A stretch of DNA of 64,000 nucleotides from Cyrtodaria siliqua (Eukaryota; Mollusca; Bivalvia; Adapedonta; Hiatellidae): positions 1-64,000 of the forward strand of contig JAWPHD010010372.1 in the NCBI GenBank assembly GCA_037043455.1, written 5' to 3'. The notes under the pieces were generated by a model. The model was not told where the DNA came from and made no database searches. It was given only the letters and a program-made list of their open reading frames with translations. Positions 32,163-47,100 of the stretch are shown piece after piece. Each line of letters begins with the position of its first letter. The first letter of the stretch is position 1. The position numbers and the translations under genes are program-made.

Positions 32163-35100
32163 TAAGTTCTCTCATGATTCGACAGACGTGCATCCTGTTA
32201 TACATGCAGTCGTACGGAATAAATCGAGTAAACTCATGGAAACCATACAGTATATTTCTTTGTGACGCTTCGTGCGCTTGTTTCTGCCATTTTATTTTAT
32301 TTATTTGTTGAGAAAGAAAAAGCAGTCTACCAAAGAGAATCCTGAACTTCGTTCTGAAAAAAGTCCTGTCCAATTGTGTTTCATATAGAGCCATAATGAG
32401 TGTATGTTTGCCGCTTGATGTAAACAGTAATATAACGTTTCTTAATAGTTGATAATGATTATGACTAGGATTTTAAATCTGCCAGTTTGGCTAAAGACCT
32501 AAAACATATGCTTTTACTTTTAGCCAAAATGAGAATTTCAGATTTACGACAACTTTTTACATTGACATTTTATTACAAATGAGGTTTTTGCTAATATTAT
32601 GATAAACATATTTTCCAGAATACTCAAACTTTGTCTGGACTAGTTCTCCTGAACCCCTGGCCGGATTTCAACGAAATGTTGCAGGGATGATCAGTACCAA
32701 ACCTAGTTGTGCATATCTTCGCCGTGTTCTGGTTGAATGATTTTTGGCAGAATTATGGTCCTTTAACGGTTTTAATACACAAACTTTGTCCGGACTAGTT
32801 CTCTAACCTCTGGTCTGATTTCAACGAAACATTACAGGGATGATCAGTACCAAGCCTAGTTATATGCATATCATTGCCGTGTTCCGGTTGAGTGATTTTT
32901 TGCAGAGTTATGGCCCTTTAAAGGTTTTAGTACACAGACTTTGTCTGGACTAGTTCTCCTTAACCACTTGTGGGATTTCAACGAAACTTTGCAGGGATGA
33001 TCAATATCGAGCATAGTTGTTCATATCTTCGCTATGTTTCAGTTGAATGATTTTAGGCGGAGTTTTGGCACTTTAAAGGTTTTAATTCACAAACCTTGTC
33101 AGGACTAGTTCTGCTGAACTCCTGTCCAGATTTCAACGAAAGTTGGCAGTGATGATCAGTAGAAGTACCAAGTCTTATTGCGCATGTCTTCGACGTGTTC
33201 CGGTTGAATGATTTTTGGCAGAGTTGTGACCCTCTTAAGGTTTTAATATAAACTTTTTCCCCCGACTAGTTCTCTTAAACTGCTGGCCAGATTTCAACGT
33301 AACTTACCATGCCTAGTTGTACATATCGTTGTTGTGTTCTGGTTGAATGATTTTTGGCAGAGTTGTGTCCCTTTAAAGGTTTTAATACATAAACTTTGTC
33401 CGGACTAGTTCTTCTGAACCCCTGGCCAGATTTCAACGAAACTTGGTACGGATGATCTGTACCAAGCCTAGTTGCGCACATCTTCGCCTGATTCTGGTTA
33501 AATAATTTTTGGTGGAGTTATGGCCATTTAAAGGTTTCAATACACAAAATTTATCCGGACTGGTTCTCCGGAACCCCTAGCCGGATTTCAACGAAACGTG
33601 GCAAGGATTTTCAGTACCAGGCCTATTATATTATCTGTGTGTTCCACGTGAATGATTCTTTGTGGATTTATGGCCTTTTCCCTAGTGGAGGTGACATCTT
33701 TTTTACTAAAAACAACTAGTTATTTATTGTTTTTGACTGGGTAAACAAATTAAACAATGGCCTCGACTTTTCAAAAACAGCCGTGCAAAAGATGGCTTCA
33801 TCAGGGTTCGACACTAACGCTAGTCCTGTGCCCACCTGTTTTTCAGGAGGACTACCTAAACTTGAAGTTGACTAGTCCGACGGACTAGTAATTTTTCGAG
33901 CCCCATTATAGATATTACGGCCGTAAAATACACATTCCTAATATAGGGCCGGGGTCACTCGATTAGACGAAGTCACTTAAAACTTCGCTATGACTTCGCT
34001 TTTCTATCCATGTAGGGCGAAATTTGAGTCGCCGTCATTTTCGAATCAATTTCGGCAATTTCAAATGTGATTAACCTCATAATTAACAAAACCCTCTAAA
34101 ATACACAATCAGCACTAGTTTCACAAGTACCTTATTTAATCCCATTACCATTAAATAACAACCCGACTCTTTATCTAATCAAGGCAATTATCGATCATTA
34201 TCGGTTTGCCTGAGACGAGATGTGAATATAACCGCCATGTTTGCTCATTAGGCATGTGGGGATCATGTGCGCATTCTATTTAAGTAAACCAATCAAAGCC
34301 GTCGTATTTTTCCGTTTGGTGAATAATTAAAAATCGTAATACAAACTACTGCGCAAGGGCAGGGTTATGATTAGACGAGATACTTTGAAACTGATTTCTC
34401 CTGCGATAAATAAATTTAAAAGGCGGTTATAATTATATGATTGACATCGGCACAGTTGTAAAGAATCTTTGCGGTGGTCGTCAGTAAGCAAAAGCGCAAG
34501 CTTCTATTGTGTGTTTTATTCTTATTGACGGCTAAGTATGAAATAAATAAATGTGTTTGCTATAAAGCGAGTTTGTTTGTGATTGCTTAATAGACGAGAG
34601 AAATCAACGGAAATGTACTGCATACTACGATTAGTCATAGCCATCAATAACTTATCTATGTCTATGGATTAGGTAATGATTTTGTGTTTTGTTACTCAAT
34701 GCGGGTAGGACAGAAAAAAAGTGTTTAGGTAATTGTCGAATAATTAGTATTTTTCAATAAAAAATCTGCCTGGGGAGAAACCGAAAAAAAATAAAGTTTA
34801 CGATTTCAGTTGGTATCTTCAAGACGAAAAGGGTTTTTGGCACTGTTCAATTTGAAGTTTGTCTCCTGTTTTTTTTGTTGCTAAATACACCATTTTTTTG
34901 GAAGGACCATCTATTTCTCAGGAGGACTACTAGATTTTTAAAGTCACTAGTCCTCCGGACTTCCCGTTTAAAAAAGTTAGTGTCGAACCCTGTTCATGGT
35001 GGGCTGGTTAATACACTAAATTTCATTTTGACCCTTGAGATTTCTGTTTGAACTGTGACTCTTGAAGTTTCAATTTTTTTTACTTTTGAGAATTTAGTTT

Positions 35101-38100
35101 TGACTCTTGACGTGAAATTACATAAAAAGATTTTTTCAGTTTTGAAATCTATTGAGAACCCTGATGCTGATGTTATAATTACTGATGGAAATACACGTTA
35201 CAGTCAAACCAAAAGTTAAAGACGCTGCAACTGTAAGACCCTCTAGTTGTGTCGCCTGCATAGCATGGCAGACACTTAGGGGTCATTTTGTCCATCGTCC
35301 GTCGCTCTTAAATCTACCTATTTTCATGAAACTTCACACGCATCTTCATCTTAATTCAAGGAATGTCATTAAACATGTCCAGTAACTCTGACTTTCATTT
35401 TGGCAGAGTTATGCCCGTTTTCATAAAACTTTAACCTGCAACCTAACCGAGCTGAAATTAGCACACGACAGGCGACACAAGTGTTCAGTGGAACACCCTT
35501 CTAGTTTAGCATACTTCTATTTTGTGTTTCTTTCATGTTTGTTTCAGGGCAGAGAGTGACATGTATGATGCCAATGAACTTCCATCTAAAAGTGCCAACT
35601 TATTGCCCGAGTACACCAACCCTCCCTGGATGTTGGATCAGGGCTGGCCGCTGGATAACTGCATGGATGAGAAGTCGAAGGCAACCATTGAGAAGATGCT
35701 GATGGAGGAGCAGTATCCTTCAAAGCTTTCATTAATTAATTAACACATACAGCACTTTCCTTTTGTTTTTGAGTTCATGAAAAGTTTTAAAAGTGTGGGG
35801 GTGATTTATAGACTGTTCAAAGTAGTCAGTCAGCAAACCTGCGATTAAGGAAAGCCCTGCACATACATGTACCTGCAGCATTAATATGTTCACACATGCA
35901 TATAACCATCAACAATTATTGGTAAGAGTTTTTTTGAGCTTATGAGATGGCGTATGGTGTCCGTCTACTCTCTTACTAACTTTAGTAAACGGTTTCCATT
36001 TAAAACAGTCTCTTAAATCGTTTTAGAATTATCTTTTGTTTAGAATTGCCATATCAGAAGTCAAGAAACTAATTACTCAGTGAGTTATGCAAACACTTGA
36101 AATATTCATTTTCTTCAAAACATGGAACTCACCGTGTTCTCAGAACACTGTGAGTCCTATATAGGAGACACTCAGTGTGTTCTCAGAACACAGCAACTAT
36201 TTTTTGAGTAATGAGTTTCTTGACTTTTTGATATGGCAAATTCTAAACAAAAAAATAATTCTAAAATGATTTAATAGACTGTTTTAAAGGGACACTGTCC
36301 GTAAGTAAGCAGATATTGAGCATAACCAAATAACTGTCTGACTTTTATTCAGTGAAGTATATACATGAAAACATGAGCATAGACACTAAGAAGTCTGTAG
36401 TAAAACATTCGTAAGTTTGAAAAAAAACACCTTAAATTATTATTTGTAAATAAAGTGGGACCCACCGTATTTACCTTTTCTGCGATCACGTGACTTCCAT
36501 TAGCGCATTAGGTTTTAACATAGTATTTAGAGCGTAATATGTATAGCCCGCTTAGCTCAGTTGGGAGCCAGGTCGACCACTTTACATTTACTATTATTAC
36601 CGCGAGGGTAATTTTAGTTTGGGCTGCGAGTTCAAACGCCCGAAATGGTTTCTCTTTTTTTTGTACCGCGACTGAATTCCATCAAACAATCCTGCTTTAA
36701 TTAGTAAATATTCAGTAATGTTTGGTGTGTAATGTTTGCGAACATAATTAGTGTGTGTTTTATAAGCTAAAAGTTACGGACAGTGTCCCTTTAACTGTTT
36801 TTTTTACCAAATTTTATTTGAATATTTGTTTCAGTAAGATTTCTTGCGAGTTTGACAGTGAACAAAATTTACCCTTTTTGTATGGTCTAATCTCACTCTA
36901 CTATTTCACTATTTTTTTCCCCAGATATAATAATAATAATAACTTTATTTCAAGAAGGTAACATATTAACATGATTAAGATATAGCATTTACAAAAAATA
37001 CAAGTCTTGTTTACAATATGGCCATCTATAAAACTACAAAATTTAACAATAAATGCATCATTATACATGTATAACTTCAACCAGACAGACACATTTATTA
37101 TACTAACTTGTAAAGTAAGGTTACAAAATACAATGGAGTTTCATTCTTTCATAAATTTATAAAAGAAAGGATTTGTATTTAATCTTAATTTATGTAATTA
37201 AAGAATGTGAAGCTCGTATGTCAATGGGAATCATGTTCCAAACTACCATTCCTGAATATCCAAAAGTATGTTTTAAGAATATTTGTTCTAGGTTTTAAAT
37301 GAGCTTTATCCTGCCTAGCAGCAGACATTAAGTTTGAATTTGAAGAGAAGGTTATTAAATTGGTTATGTTATCTGGAGTTAAATTGTGTTAGTGATTTAT
37401 AAATCATAACTCCTGTGTGATAATCACATTAATATAGATCTAAATTAAATGATTAATTGGGAAAATCTGTTATAGTTGATCATAAAATACAGATATTTTC
37501 CTAATTCTTCTGCAAACTTCTTATTAGGTCACACTCCACTATTTTTTATGCCCCCACAGGGAGGCATGTAGTAATCGCACTGTCCGTCCGTCCGAATTCG
37601 TTTCTCAACCATTCCTCGGAAACTACTGAAAGGGAATTTCGTCAAATTTTCATCTGCTTCACTGTCTATAATGTTCATCACAATGAGAAGGTGTGTCACG
37701 CACAAGAATCATGGCCATATCTCAAAGGTCAAGGTCACACTTGGAGATCAAAGGTAAAAAAATCATGTCTCAGCCATTACTTCGAAAATACTGAAGGGAG
37801 TTGCGTCAGACTTCGCACACATGTTCATCACATTGAGAAGGTATGTCGGGCGTAAGAATCATGTCTGTGTCTCAAAGGTCAAGGTCACATTTGGAGGTCA
37901 AAGGTAAAAAATGTGTGAACAAATTCATGTCTCAGCATGGAAACTACTGAAGTAAGTTGCATGAAACTTCACACAAATGTTCATCACAATGAGAAGGTGT
38001 GTCACATGCAAGAATCATGTCAGTGACTCAAAGGTCAAGGTCACAGTTGGAGGTAAAAGGCCTAAAAATCGTCAAAAAATTCATGTATCCCCCATTACTT

Positions 38101-41100
38101 GGAAATTACTGAAGAGATTTGTATCAAACTTCACCCAAATTTTCATCACTTTGAGAAGGTGTGTCGTGCGCCTGAATCATATCTGTGTCTCAAAGATCAA
38201 GGTGAAAAAATGCATGTCTCAGCCATTGCTTGGAAACTACTGAAGTGAGTTGCGTCAAACTTCAAAAAAATGTTCATCACATTGACAAGGTGTGTCCCAT
38301 GTAAGAATCATGTCAGTACCTCAAACGTCAAGGTCATAGTTGGAGGTCAAAGGTAATCTTTTTGTGTTAGCCATTAGTCAAAAACTACTGAAGGGAATTG
38401 CGTCAAACTTCACACAATTTTTCATCACAATGAGAAGGTGTGTCTTGTGCATTGATCATGCCATTGCCTCAAAAGTCACAGTTAGGCAGATGGTTTGCAG
38501 TGGGGGCATCCGTGTCCCATGGACACATTTCTTATTTTTTAAAGACTTTAGTCAAATTTGTTCGGTGTCTAGACATGTTGGCCAGGGCTTTCTCCTGAAT
38601 AATACTTGACCATACTTCTTAAACTGTTATCCTTAATTTTGTTAAAGATACTATATAAATGGTAAATCTTCCACAAGATCAAAGCAGCGTACGTCATTAC
38701 CTGTCAGTTTAAGTCAACTAACAACAAAAAACAGGCAAATGCAAGCCAAAACATTAAAAGACGACCAAAAAAGGACAACATGGACAGAGGAGGAGAGGCA
38801 GATGTTTTATAAAGGATTGGTATGTATTTCTGGATGTAACTGGTAGGTCAAGCTGTATTTTGATATGAGGTTAAGTTGTTCAACTGTTAGCCATAATTAA
38901 ATAAATGAATTGCTATATTTTCATCCTCTCCTGTGCACCATCCTTATGTTTTATTCTAAAAAATGAAACTTTTATGAGTGCTGGAGGTGCAAATTAGATT
39001 AGATTAATTACATTTATTCAAGAAATGTAGTAATATATCATACGTTTATAATACATGGACAGAAAATTAGATGACTATTATCATTCTGATATGTGACTAA
39101 ACTGGTTTATTTTCACAGTATGGTTGTAAAACATGTTTCAGGAGATATTTGGTCGAAGCTGGACAAAGATTGCAGAGTTGATACCCTCCAAAACAAGTAT
39201 CCAGATCAAGAACTATGCTCATCAGTACTTCAAACAGCAGGTAAGGCTAGGGTATACATTCTCAAACAGTCAGTTTTTCAAAAAACATATCGATGCGGTA
39301 TTGCCAATTACTTGAGAAGTTTTTAGCTCTACTGATCAGAGATCAGCAGAGCTTATGCCGTGGTGCGGCATCCAGCGTCCGTCCGTCTGTCCGTCTGTCC
39401 GTAAACTTTTTTTTGTAGCGACTACTCCTCTGAAACTACTGAATGGATTTTCATGAAACTTTACAGAAATGTTGCCCATGAAGACTAGTTGATCCTAGCA
39501 AAAATTCATGTTGATGTGAAATCCAAGATGGCCGCCAGATCTAAAAATAGGTTTTTAAAAAACAAGTTTGTAGCGACTACTTCTTGAAAACTCTAAGTGA
39601 TATTGATATGGGACTTTTTCTAAAATGATCAGCATGACATGATGTTGGTCCTTGTCAAAAATTGTTTTGATTCGACGTTAAACATGGCTGCCAGTGGCCA
39701 TCTTTGTTTACATAGAGTTATATAATCAAAACTTGTAGCGACTACTCCTTTTAAACTACTCGACGGATTTTCATGAAACTTCACAGGAATGTTGCTCTTG
39801 ATGTCTAATTGATCCTAGCAAAATTTCAGGTCGGCCAGAAATTCAAGATGGCCGCCACGGCTAAAAATGATCAGCATGATATGATGTTGGTCCTTGTCAA
39901 ACATTGTTTTGATTCAACGTTAAACATGGCTGCCAGCAGCCATCTTTGTTTACATAGAGTTATATATAGTAAAAACTTGTAGCGACTACTCCTTTGGAAC
40001 TACTTGGCGGATTTTCATGAAACTTTACAGGAATGTTGCTCTTAATGTCTAATTGATCCTAGCAAAATTTCAGGTCGGCCAGAAATTCAAGATGGCCGCC
40101 ACAGCTAAAAATAGATTTTTTAAAAAAGAAGTTTGTAGCGACTACGTCTTGAAAACTATAAGTGATATTGATATGGGACTTTTTGTAAAATGATCAGCAT
40201 GACATGATGCTTATCAGAGTCAAACATTATTTTGATTCGACGTTAAACATGGCTGCCAGTGGCCATCTTTGTTTACATAGAGTTATATGATGAAAACTTG
40301 TAGCGACTACTCCTCTGAAACTACTTGACTGATTTTCATGAAACTTCACAGGAATGTGGCTCTTGATGTCTAATTGATCCTAGCAAAATTTCAGGTCGGC
40401 CGGAAATTCAAGATGGCCGCCACGGCTAAAAATAATTTTTCAAAAAACAAGTCTGTAGCGACTACTTCCTGAAATCAAAATCAATCGGTAGAGCTTCAAG
40501 GTCATTGACCTCTTGTTTAGATTTAGTTTTTTAGCTCTACTGATCAGAGATCAGCAGAGCTTATGCCGTGGTGCAGCGTCCGTCCGTCCGTCCGTCCGTT
40601 AACTTTTTTTTTGTAGCGACTACTCCTCTGAAACTACTGAATAGATTTTCATGAAACTTTACAGAAATGTTGCCCATGAAGTCTAGTTGATCCTAGCAAA
40701 AATTCATGTAGATGTGAAATCCAAGATGGCCGCCAAATCTAAAAATAGATTTTTAAAAAACAAGTTTGTAGCGACTACTTCTTGAAAACTCTAAGGGATA
40801 TTGCTATGGGACTTTTTCTAAAATGATCAGCATGACATGATGTTGGTCCTTGTCGAAAATCGTTTTGATTCGACGTTAAACATGGCTGCCAGCGGCCATC
40901 TTTGTTTACATAGAGTTATATAATGAAAACTTGTAGCGACTACTCCTCTGAAACTACTTGACGGATTTTCATGAAACTTCACAGGAATGTTGCTCTTGAT
41001 GTCTAATTAATCCTAGCAAAATTTCAGGTCGGCCGGAAATTCAAGATGGCCGCCACGGCTAAAAATAGATTTTTAGCTCTACTGATCAGAGATCAGCAGA

Positions 41101-44100
41101 GCTTATGCCGTGGTGCGGCGTCCGTCGGTCTGTCCATCCGTCTGTCCGTCCGTCCGTTAACTTTTATTTGTAGCGACTACTCCTCTGAAACTACTGGATG
41201 GATATTCATAAAACTTTACAGAAATGTTGCCCATGAAGTCTAGTTGATCCTAGCAAAAATTCATGTTGATGTGAAATCCAAGATGGCCGCCAAAGCTAAA
41301 AATAGATTTTTTTCTGTCCGTCCGTCTGTTAACTTTTATTTGTAGCGACTACTCCTCTGAAACTACTGGATGGATATTCATAAAACTTTACAGAAATGTT
41401 GCCCATGAAGTCTAGTTGATCCTAGCAAAAATTCATGTTGATGTGAAATCCAAGATGGCTGCCAAAGCTAAAAATAGGTTTTTAAAATACAAGTTTGTAG
41501 CGACTACTTCTTGAAAACTATAAGTGATATTGATATGGCATGATGTTGGTCCTTATCAAAAATCGTTTTGATTCGACGTTAAACGTGGCTGCCAGCGGCC
41601 ATCTTTGTTTACATAGAGTTATATAGTAAAAACTTGTAGCGACTACTTCTTTGAAACTTCTTGGCGGATTTTCATGACACTTTACAGGAATGTTGCTCTT
41701 AATGTCTAATTGATCCTAGCAAAATTTCAGATCGGCCAGAAATTCAAGATGGCCGCCACAGCTAAAAATAGATTTTTAAAAAAGAAGTTTGTAGCGACTA
41801 CATCTTGAAAACTATAAGTGATATTGATATGGGACTTTTTGTAAAATGATCAGCATGACATGATGGTTATCAGAGTCAAACAATTTTTTGATTCGACGTT
41901 AAACATGGCTGCCAGTGGCCATCTTTGTTTACATAGAGTTATATAATAACTTGTAGCGACTACTCCTCTGAAAATACTTGACGGATTTTCATGAAACTTC
42001 ACACGAATGTTGCTCTTGATGTCTAATTGATCCTTGCAAAATTTCAGGTCGGCCGGAAATTCAAGATGGCCGCCATGGCTAAAAATAGATTTTCAAAATA
42101 CATGTTTGTAGCGACTACTTCTTGAAAACTATAAGTGATATTGATATGGGACTTTTTCTAAAATGATCAGCATGACATGATGGTTATTCAAGTTGAACAT
42201 TATTTTGATTCGACGTTAAACATGGCTGCCAGTGGCCATGTATGTTTACATAAGAGTTATATAATGATAACTTGTAGCGACTACTCCTCTGAAACTACTT
42301 GACGGATTTTCATGAAACTTCACACGAATGTTGCTCTTGATGTCTAATTGATCTTAGCAAAATTTCAGGTCGGCCGGAAATTCAAGATGGCCGCCATGGC
42401 TAAAAATAGATTTTTAAAAAATAAGTTTGTAGCGACTACTTCTTGAAAACTATAAGAGATATTGATATGTGACTTTTTCTAAAATGATCAGCATGACATG
42501 ATGGTTATCCGAGTCGAACATTATTTTGATTCAATGTTAAACATGGCTGTCAGTGGCCATCTTTGTTTACATAGAGTTATATAATGAAAACTTGTAGCGA
42601 CTACTCCTCTGAAACTACTTGACGGATTTTCATGAAACTTTACAGGAATGTTGCTCTTGATGTCTAATTGATCCTAGCAAAATTTCAGGTCGGCCGGAAA
42701 TTCAAGATGGCCACCACGGCTAAAAATAGATTTTCAAAAAACCAGTTTGTAGCGACTACTTCCTGAAATCAAAATCAATCAGTAGAGCTTCAAGGTAATT
42801 GACCTCTTGTTTTTAAAAGAGTTATGGCCCGTTTTCATCTTAGTCATTCTCAGATTCAAATGAGGCGCACCTGCATACCTTGTGTTTCCAATACCTCAGT
42901 TGTATAATCCTGTATATATATTTATATTCGTTGGCATTTGGCGACAGTTCTAGTTATATTCTTGTGTGTTTTTCAGAACAGAGAGCCGGTTGCCTCAGAT
43001 TCCAAACAAGAAACAGTTGCCTCCTCCACAGCTGCTTCTGATGACACCAAAGATCCGATTACAGAGACTATGGCCTTGGTGACCACAGCCTCACCCACAG
43101 TCCATGTCAGAGGCGTCATCCTGCCCAAGAAAGGAAGAATTCCAAAAGCCGAGAAAGAAAAACATGTCTTGAACAGAAATCACTTGAAAACAAAGAAAAC
43201 CCTTTCTCCAAAGAAGCGAAAGAGAGAAACATTGAAAATTAGAACACCTAAAAAAGTTAAAAAGCATAGTGAGTTAAAAAGACATCTTATAAAGAGAAGT
43301 GATCTGAATAATGTGATAGCTGAGGGCCAAAGTCTATTAACCCAGCCAGTGAGTCAGACACATTTCAGTTTATCACACAGTTTAGCTCATGGACTGCTTG
43401 ATCATAAGATGACAATAACGCCTGCACTGATCGAAAACTTGGATGGATTTTGTGCAGTTGCTGATATTGTGATGGGAGAAAGTGAGGAAGCAGAAGATGA
43501 CGATATTGATATTGAGAACGAAGATGAGATGGACCTGAATCCAGTGTTGCAGAGCAGGTCTATATCGCCCAATTCCATTTACGAAAAACTAGTGTCGGAG
43601 GCCAATTTGAAATTAGGTGTTGAGAACAAGCTTGAGTCTTCAAATGAAAATCACAACGATGAACAATTAGGCATAGACAGTGAAGCAGAATCGGAGATTA
43701 AAACTGATGATGATGATGGGGATAAACATGTTGATAGGGTCCTAGATACACAACCTGAAAATGAAGATGTGACAAATCCAGCTTCTATGAATGGTAATCT
43801 CGTGGAATCTGGCGAAGAACACAATGGTTCAGATCAGACTGCAGCTTATAAGATAGATGGCACAAGTGTGGAAGTGAAAGAAGAACTGCCTAAAGTGTTT
43901 GGTGAGTTATTGATTTCCTCTGATATGTTTTATGATGTCTTCTGTCAGGGCTTTTTTCCCTTCATAAACAGAATATAAACAGACTTTCCCCTCTTTGGCT
44001 GAGAATTCCCTCTTTTTTTGCTTAAAGGGTATATAGCGACGCAGCCTAATAATTTATTATTGAGCCTTCTGAAAAACTTGGAAAAGGTGAAAGAATTATC

Positions 44101-47100
44101 AAAATCGGATGATAAACAAAGAAGATATGATCGTTTGAAGGTTCTGTTGAAATGGATATGGAAGACGCCAATTTTAGAGCTATGACATCACAGTTCTAAA
44201 TGAGCATATATGGAATATTGATAAATATGAATTTACTCATTTATAGGTGGAAACATTAAAGAACTGTATGAAGAATATGTGTACAACAAATGGCAATAAT
44301 GCTTTATGACCGGTGATTTGCTTTGCTTTAAATGATAATCAATATTCCATGTATGGTCATATGGAACTATGATGTCATAGTTTTCAAAATGGCAGCTCCC
44401 GTATCCATTTTAGAACAATCTTCAAATGGTCATACAGTGGTTTTTTTACTTTTGAGGTCGGGTTCGGGGCCCTTTAAAGAGTTAAAATTTTGACGTGAAT
44501 TAGAAAAAGGGGGAATTTTGACATGTTAAAGAAGAAAGGTAGTATTTTCTATATGTATTATGTCTCAATCTTTGATATCATATTAAATTCATATGAAAAG
44601 CATGTTTGATGGACATGTTATATGGATGGTCAACTAAGAAACAACTTTTTTTTTTTTGAGGAGATTTTTTCTCAAAAAAGGGGGAAAAAATATACTTTTT
44701 AGGAGGGGAATGGGGCCGAATTTCGGCCCCCAAATTACTTTTGAAAAAAAACACTGTCGTATCTATTTTATTTATCATCCGATTTTGATAACTTGTTTGA
44801 CAGTGTCGCTACATTCCCTTTAACATTATTTCCCCCTCTAGCTTTCTCAAAATTATTATGTTTGGGATACATTTGTAGAAGACAGTTTATCTAAAATGTA
44901 CCTCTTTTCTATATTTGCACACCCAAATCTTCAATTTCTGCCTATTACACTGTTCCCTCTATATCTTGAAATCACATTATTTTTTCCCCTTTAACTCAAA
45001 AATCAAGCTTTTTTCCCCCCTATTGAAGGGCCTGGGCCTCTTCCTCTATGAGACTATTTTCGAAAATAAGTCCTGTCTGTGTTATTTGATAGCACTGTAG
45101 ATCAGTCACTCATTTAGTTAAAAGACAACATTTAAAGAACAGGGGTCTGGAAATATTTTGAAAATCCACTTGCCCAGGGCAAGTAGATTTTCAAAATCCA
45201 CTTGCCCTGCCCAAAATGTCACTTGCCCCAATTTCAAAAGTCACTCGCCCCAAAATTAAGCTACGTCGAGACCGCACGCTAAGTTAAATCCTTTTCTCTC
45301 ACTGTTTTTTTTTTGTCATAATTTTTTAGTAATTTCATTGTAAAATTAATGACTTAAATTATGAAGTATCAGAGCTATAGGTTGTAACCATTATGCACAT
45401 ATCAGTGTTTTCCTCCACCGGTGGGAGAGTGGGAGTGGGGTGTCAGTGGGGATACCCCAAGGATATAACATCACTAATGAACCTGGTACCAAAGTGGTAG
45501 ACTCCAGGGCCTCCTCTGGGCATTGCCAATGGAGCGAAATGAGAAAGAAAAATGAAAATGGCTCTAAATTTCAAACTTTGGCGAAAGTGTTTGGCGACAT
45601 CCAAAAAAAGCTGAAAAACCGAACTTGATATATTTTCTATGCTGTAAGCAGCCTCACAGTACACAAAAAACAGTTGACACCACACACACACACTGATTGA
45701 CTGAACCTTGAATTAAGTAACACGGTCTGTGATGGGATTAAGAAAGTTTATCAAACTTTATGACACTTGAGCAGATAACTGACAGCTGATTGAAGTCATA
45801 AAGGGATGACTGCATACAACTGCTATTTCTTTTCTTTACTTTTTAAATAACAACATGGATGTTTGTTTGCCCCAGCTTCTTTGTTGACAAATCGAATATG
45901 AGAAAGTCAATAACATTTTTGGCCGTGGATAATTAAAGGTGTCGCTAGTAATTATAAGTTATATTTAGAAAACTATGAATGTGAATGACAATATAATTAG
46001 GGTTTACTTGTTTTAATTGATAGGAGGCCAATTTAGGAAACACTATGATTTTGTAACGTTTTTCTACTTTCACTTTCGTTATATAATTCTTGTAGCATGG
46101 TCGGTGACATTTCCTTTGTTGAATGCAGAGCATTAAATCGTTTAATTTAGGGTATCTAAAGGGGCGTGGCTATGCCGTACTACAACTACCGGATATTGGA
46201 ATTTAGAGTACGGTCACTATGATGTCACAGTGTTACTAAGTGCACCATGCTACAAAAAAGATAGAGTCTGTCTCAGCTCGTTGGTTATTTAAACACCTCG
46301 ATGGGCTATGCCCATCTCGGTGTTTAAATAAGCCAACTCGCTGAGACCAGACTCTATCTATTACATGTAGATAAATCTTATTTGTTGGAAATTATAGCAC
46401 GGTTTATGCCTAAATCTGACTGGTACTGTAGTTGTTTTTCTGTTAATATCTTTTGAGATGCCAAATTGCAAATTAGCGAAATTAGCCAAGGTCGAAGCAC
46501 ATCTTGGATACAGTGGCAAACTTGAAGTTCAAAACAAAAACACGCCATTCCGTCATTGATCTCGGATTCATTCAAAACAAACATGGCATTTTGAAATAAA
46601 AACAGATGCACACCTTCATTACGACATGCGTCGATAGTCTCTTTGCTCATCAGACAACGCCGTCAGATTGCCATAATCGATTAATTGCCCTACTTGTTTA
46701 CAAATTGGTTTGATTGAATCGCTATTGTTTCACTTTACCACGTGGTAGTGAATGGGAGTTGTTTCATTGGCTGATAAAAATACATTGGTTATTTGATTGG
46801 ATAATATGGATACAGTACTAGGTCAAGTGTTGCGTCATGATTTTTAATTATTGAACAGAATATTACCTACGACCAGGGCTTTATATAATTAATTATCAGC
46901 CGAGCTAAGACACACCGACCGACATACAAAGCGACAACACCATCTCAAGAAGATGTACTGATTTACACACTGATGTGTATTTCACACTAATCTGGTGCGT
47001 GATTTACTTCCTGCATAGAGGGGCTCGTTCTGGGGGTTTATTTCACACGGTATACAAACTCTAAAGACCGGGCGTCTTCAATTGAAGATTGGCAACCCAA

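Noticed and set aside
42938..42976. Alternative MYSM1 start [13 protein letters not shown] in front of exon 5, like a signal peptide
   Set aside because: The hydrophobic stretch is the intron 4 pyrimidine tract and TTTTTCAG acceptor; exons 1-4 with the SANT domain join exon 5 in frame.
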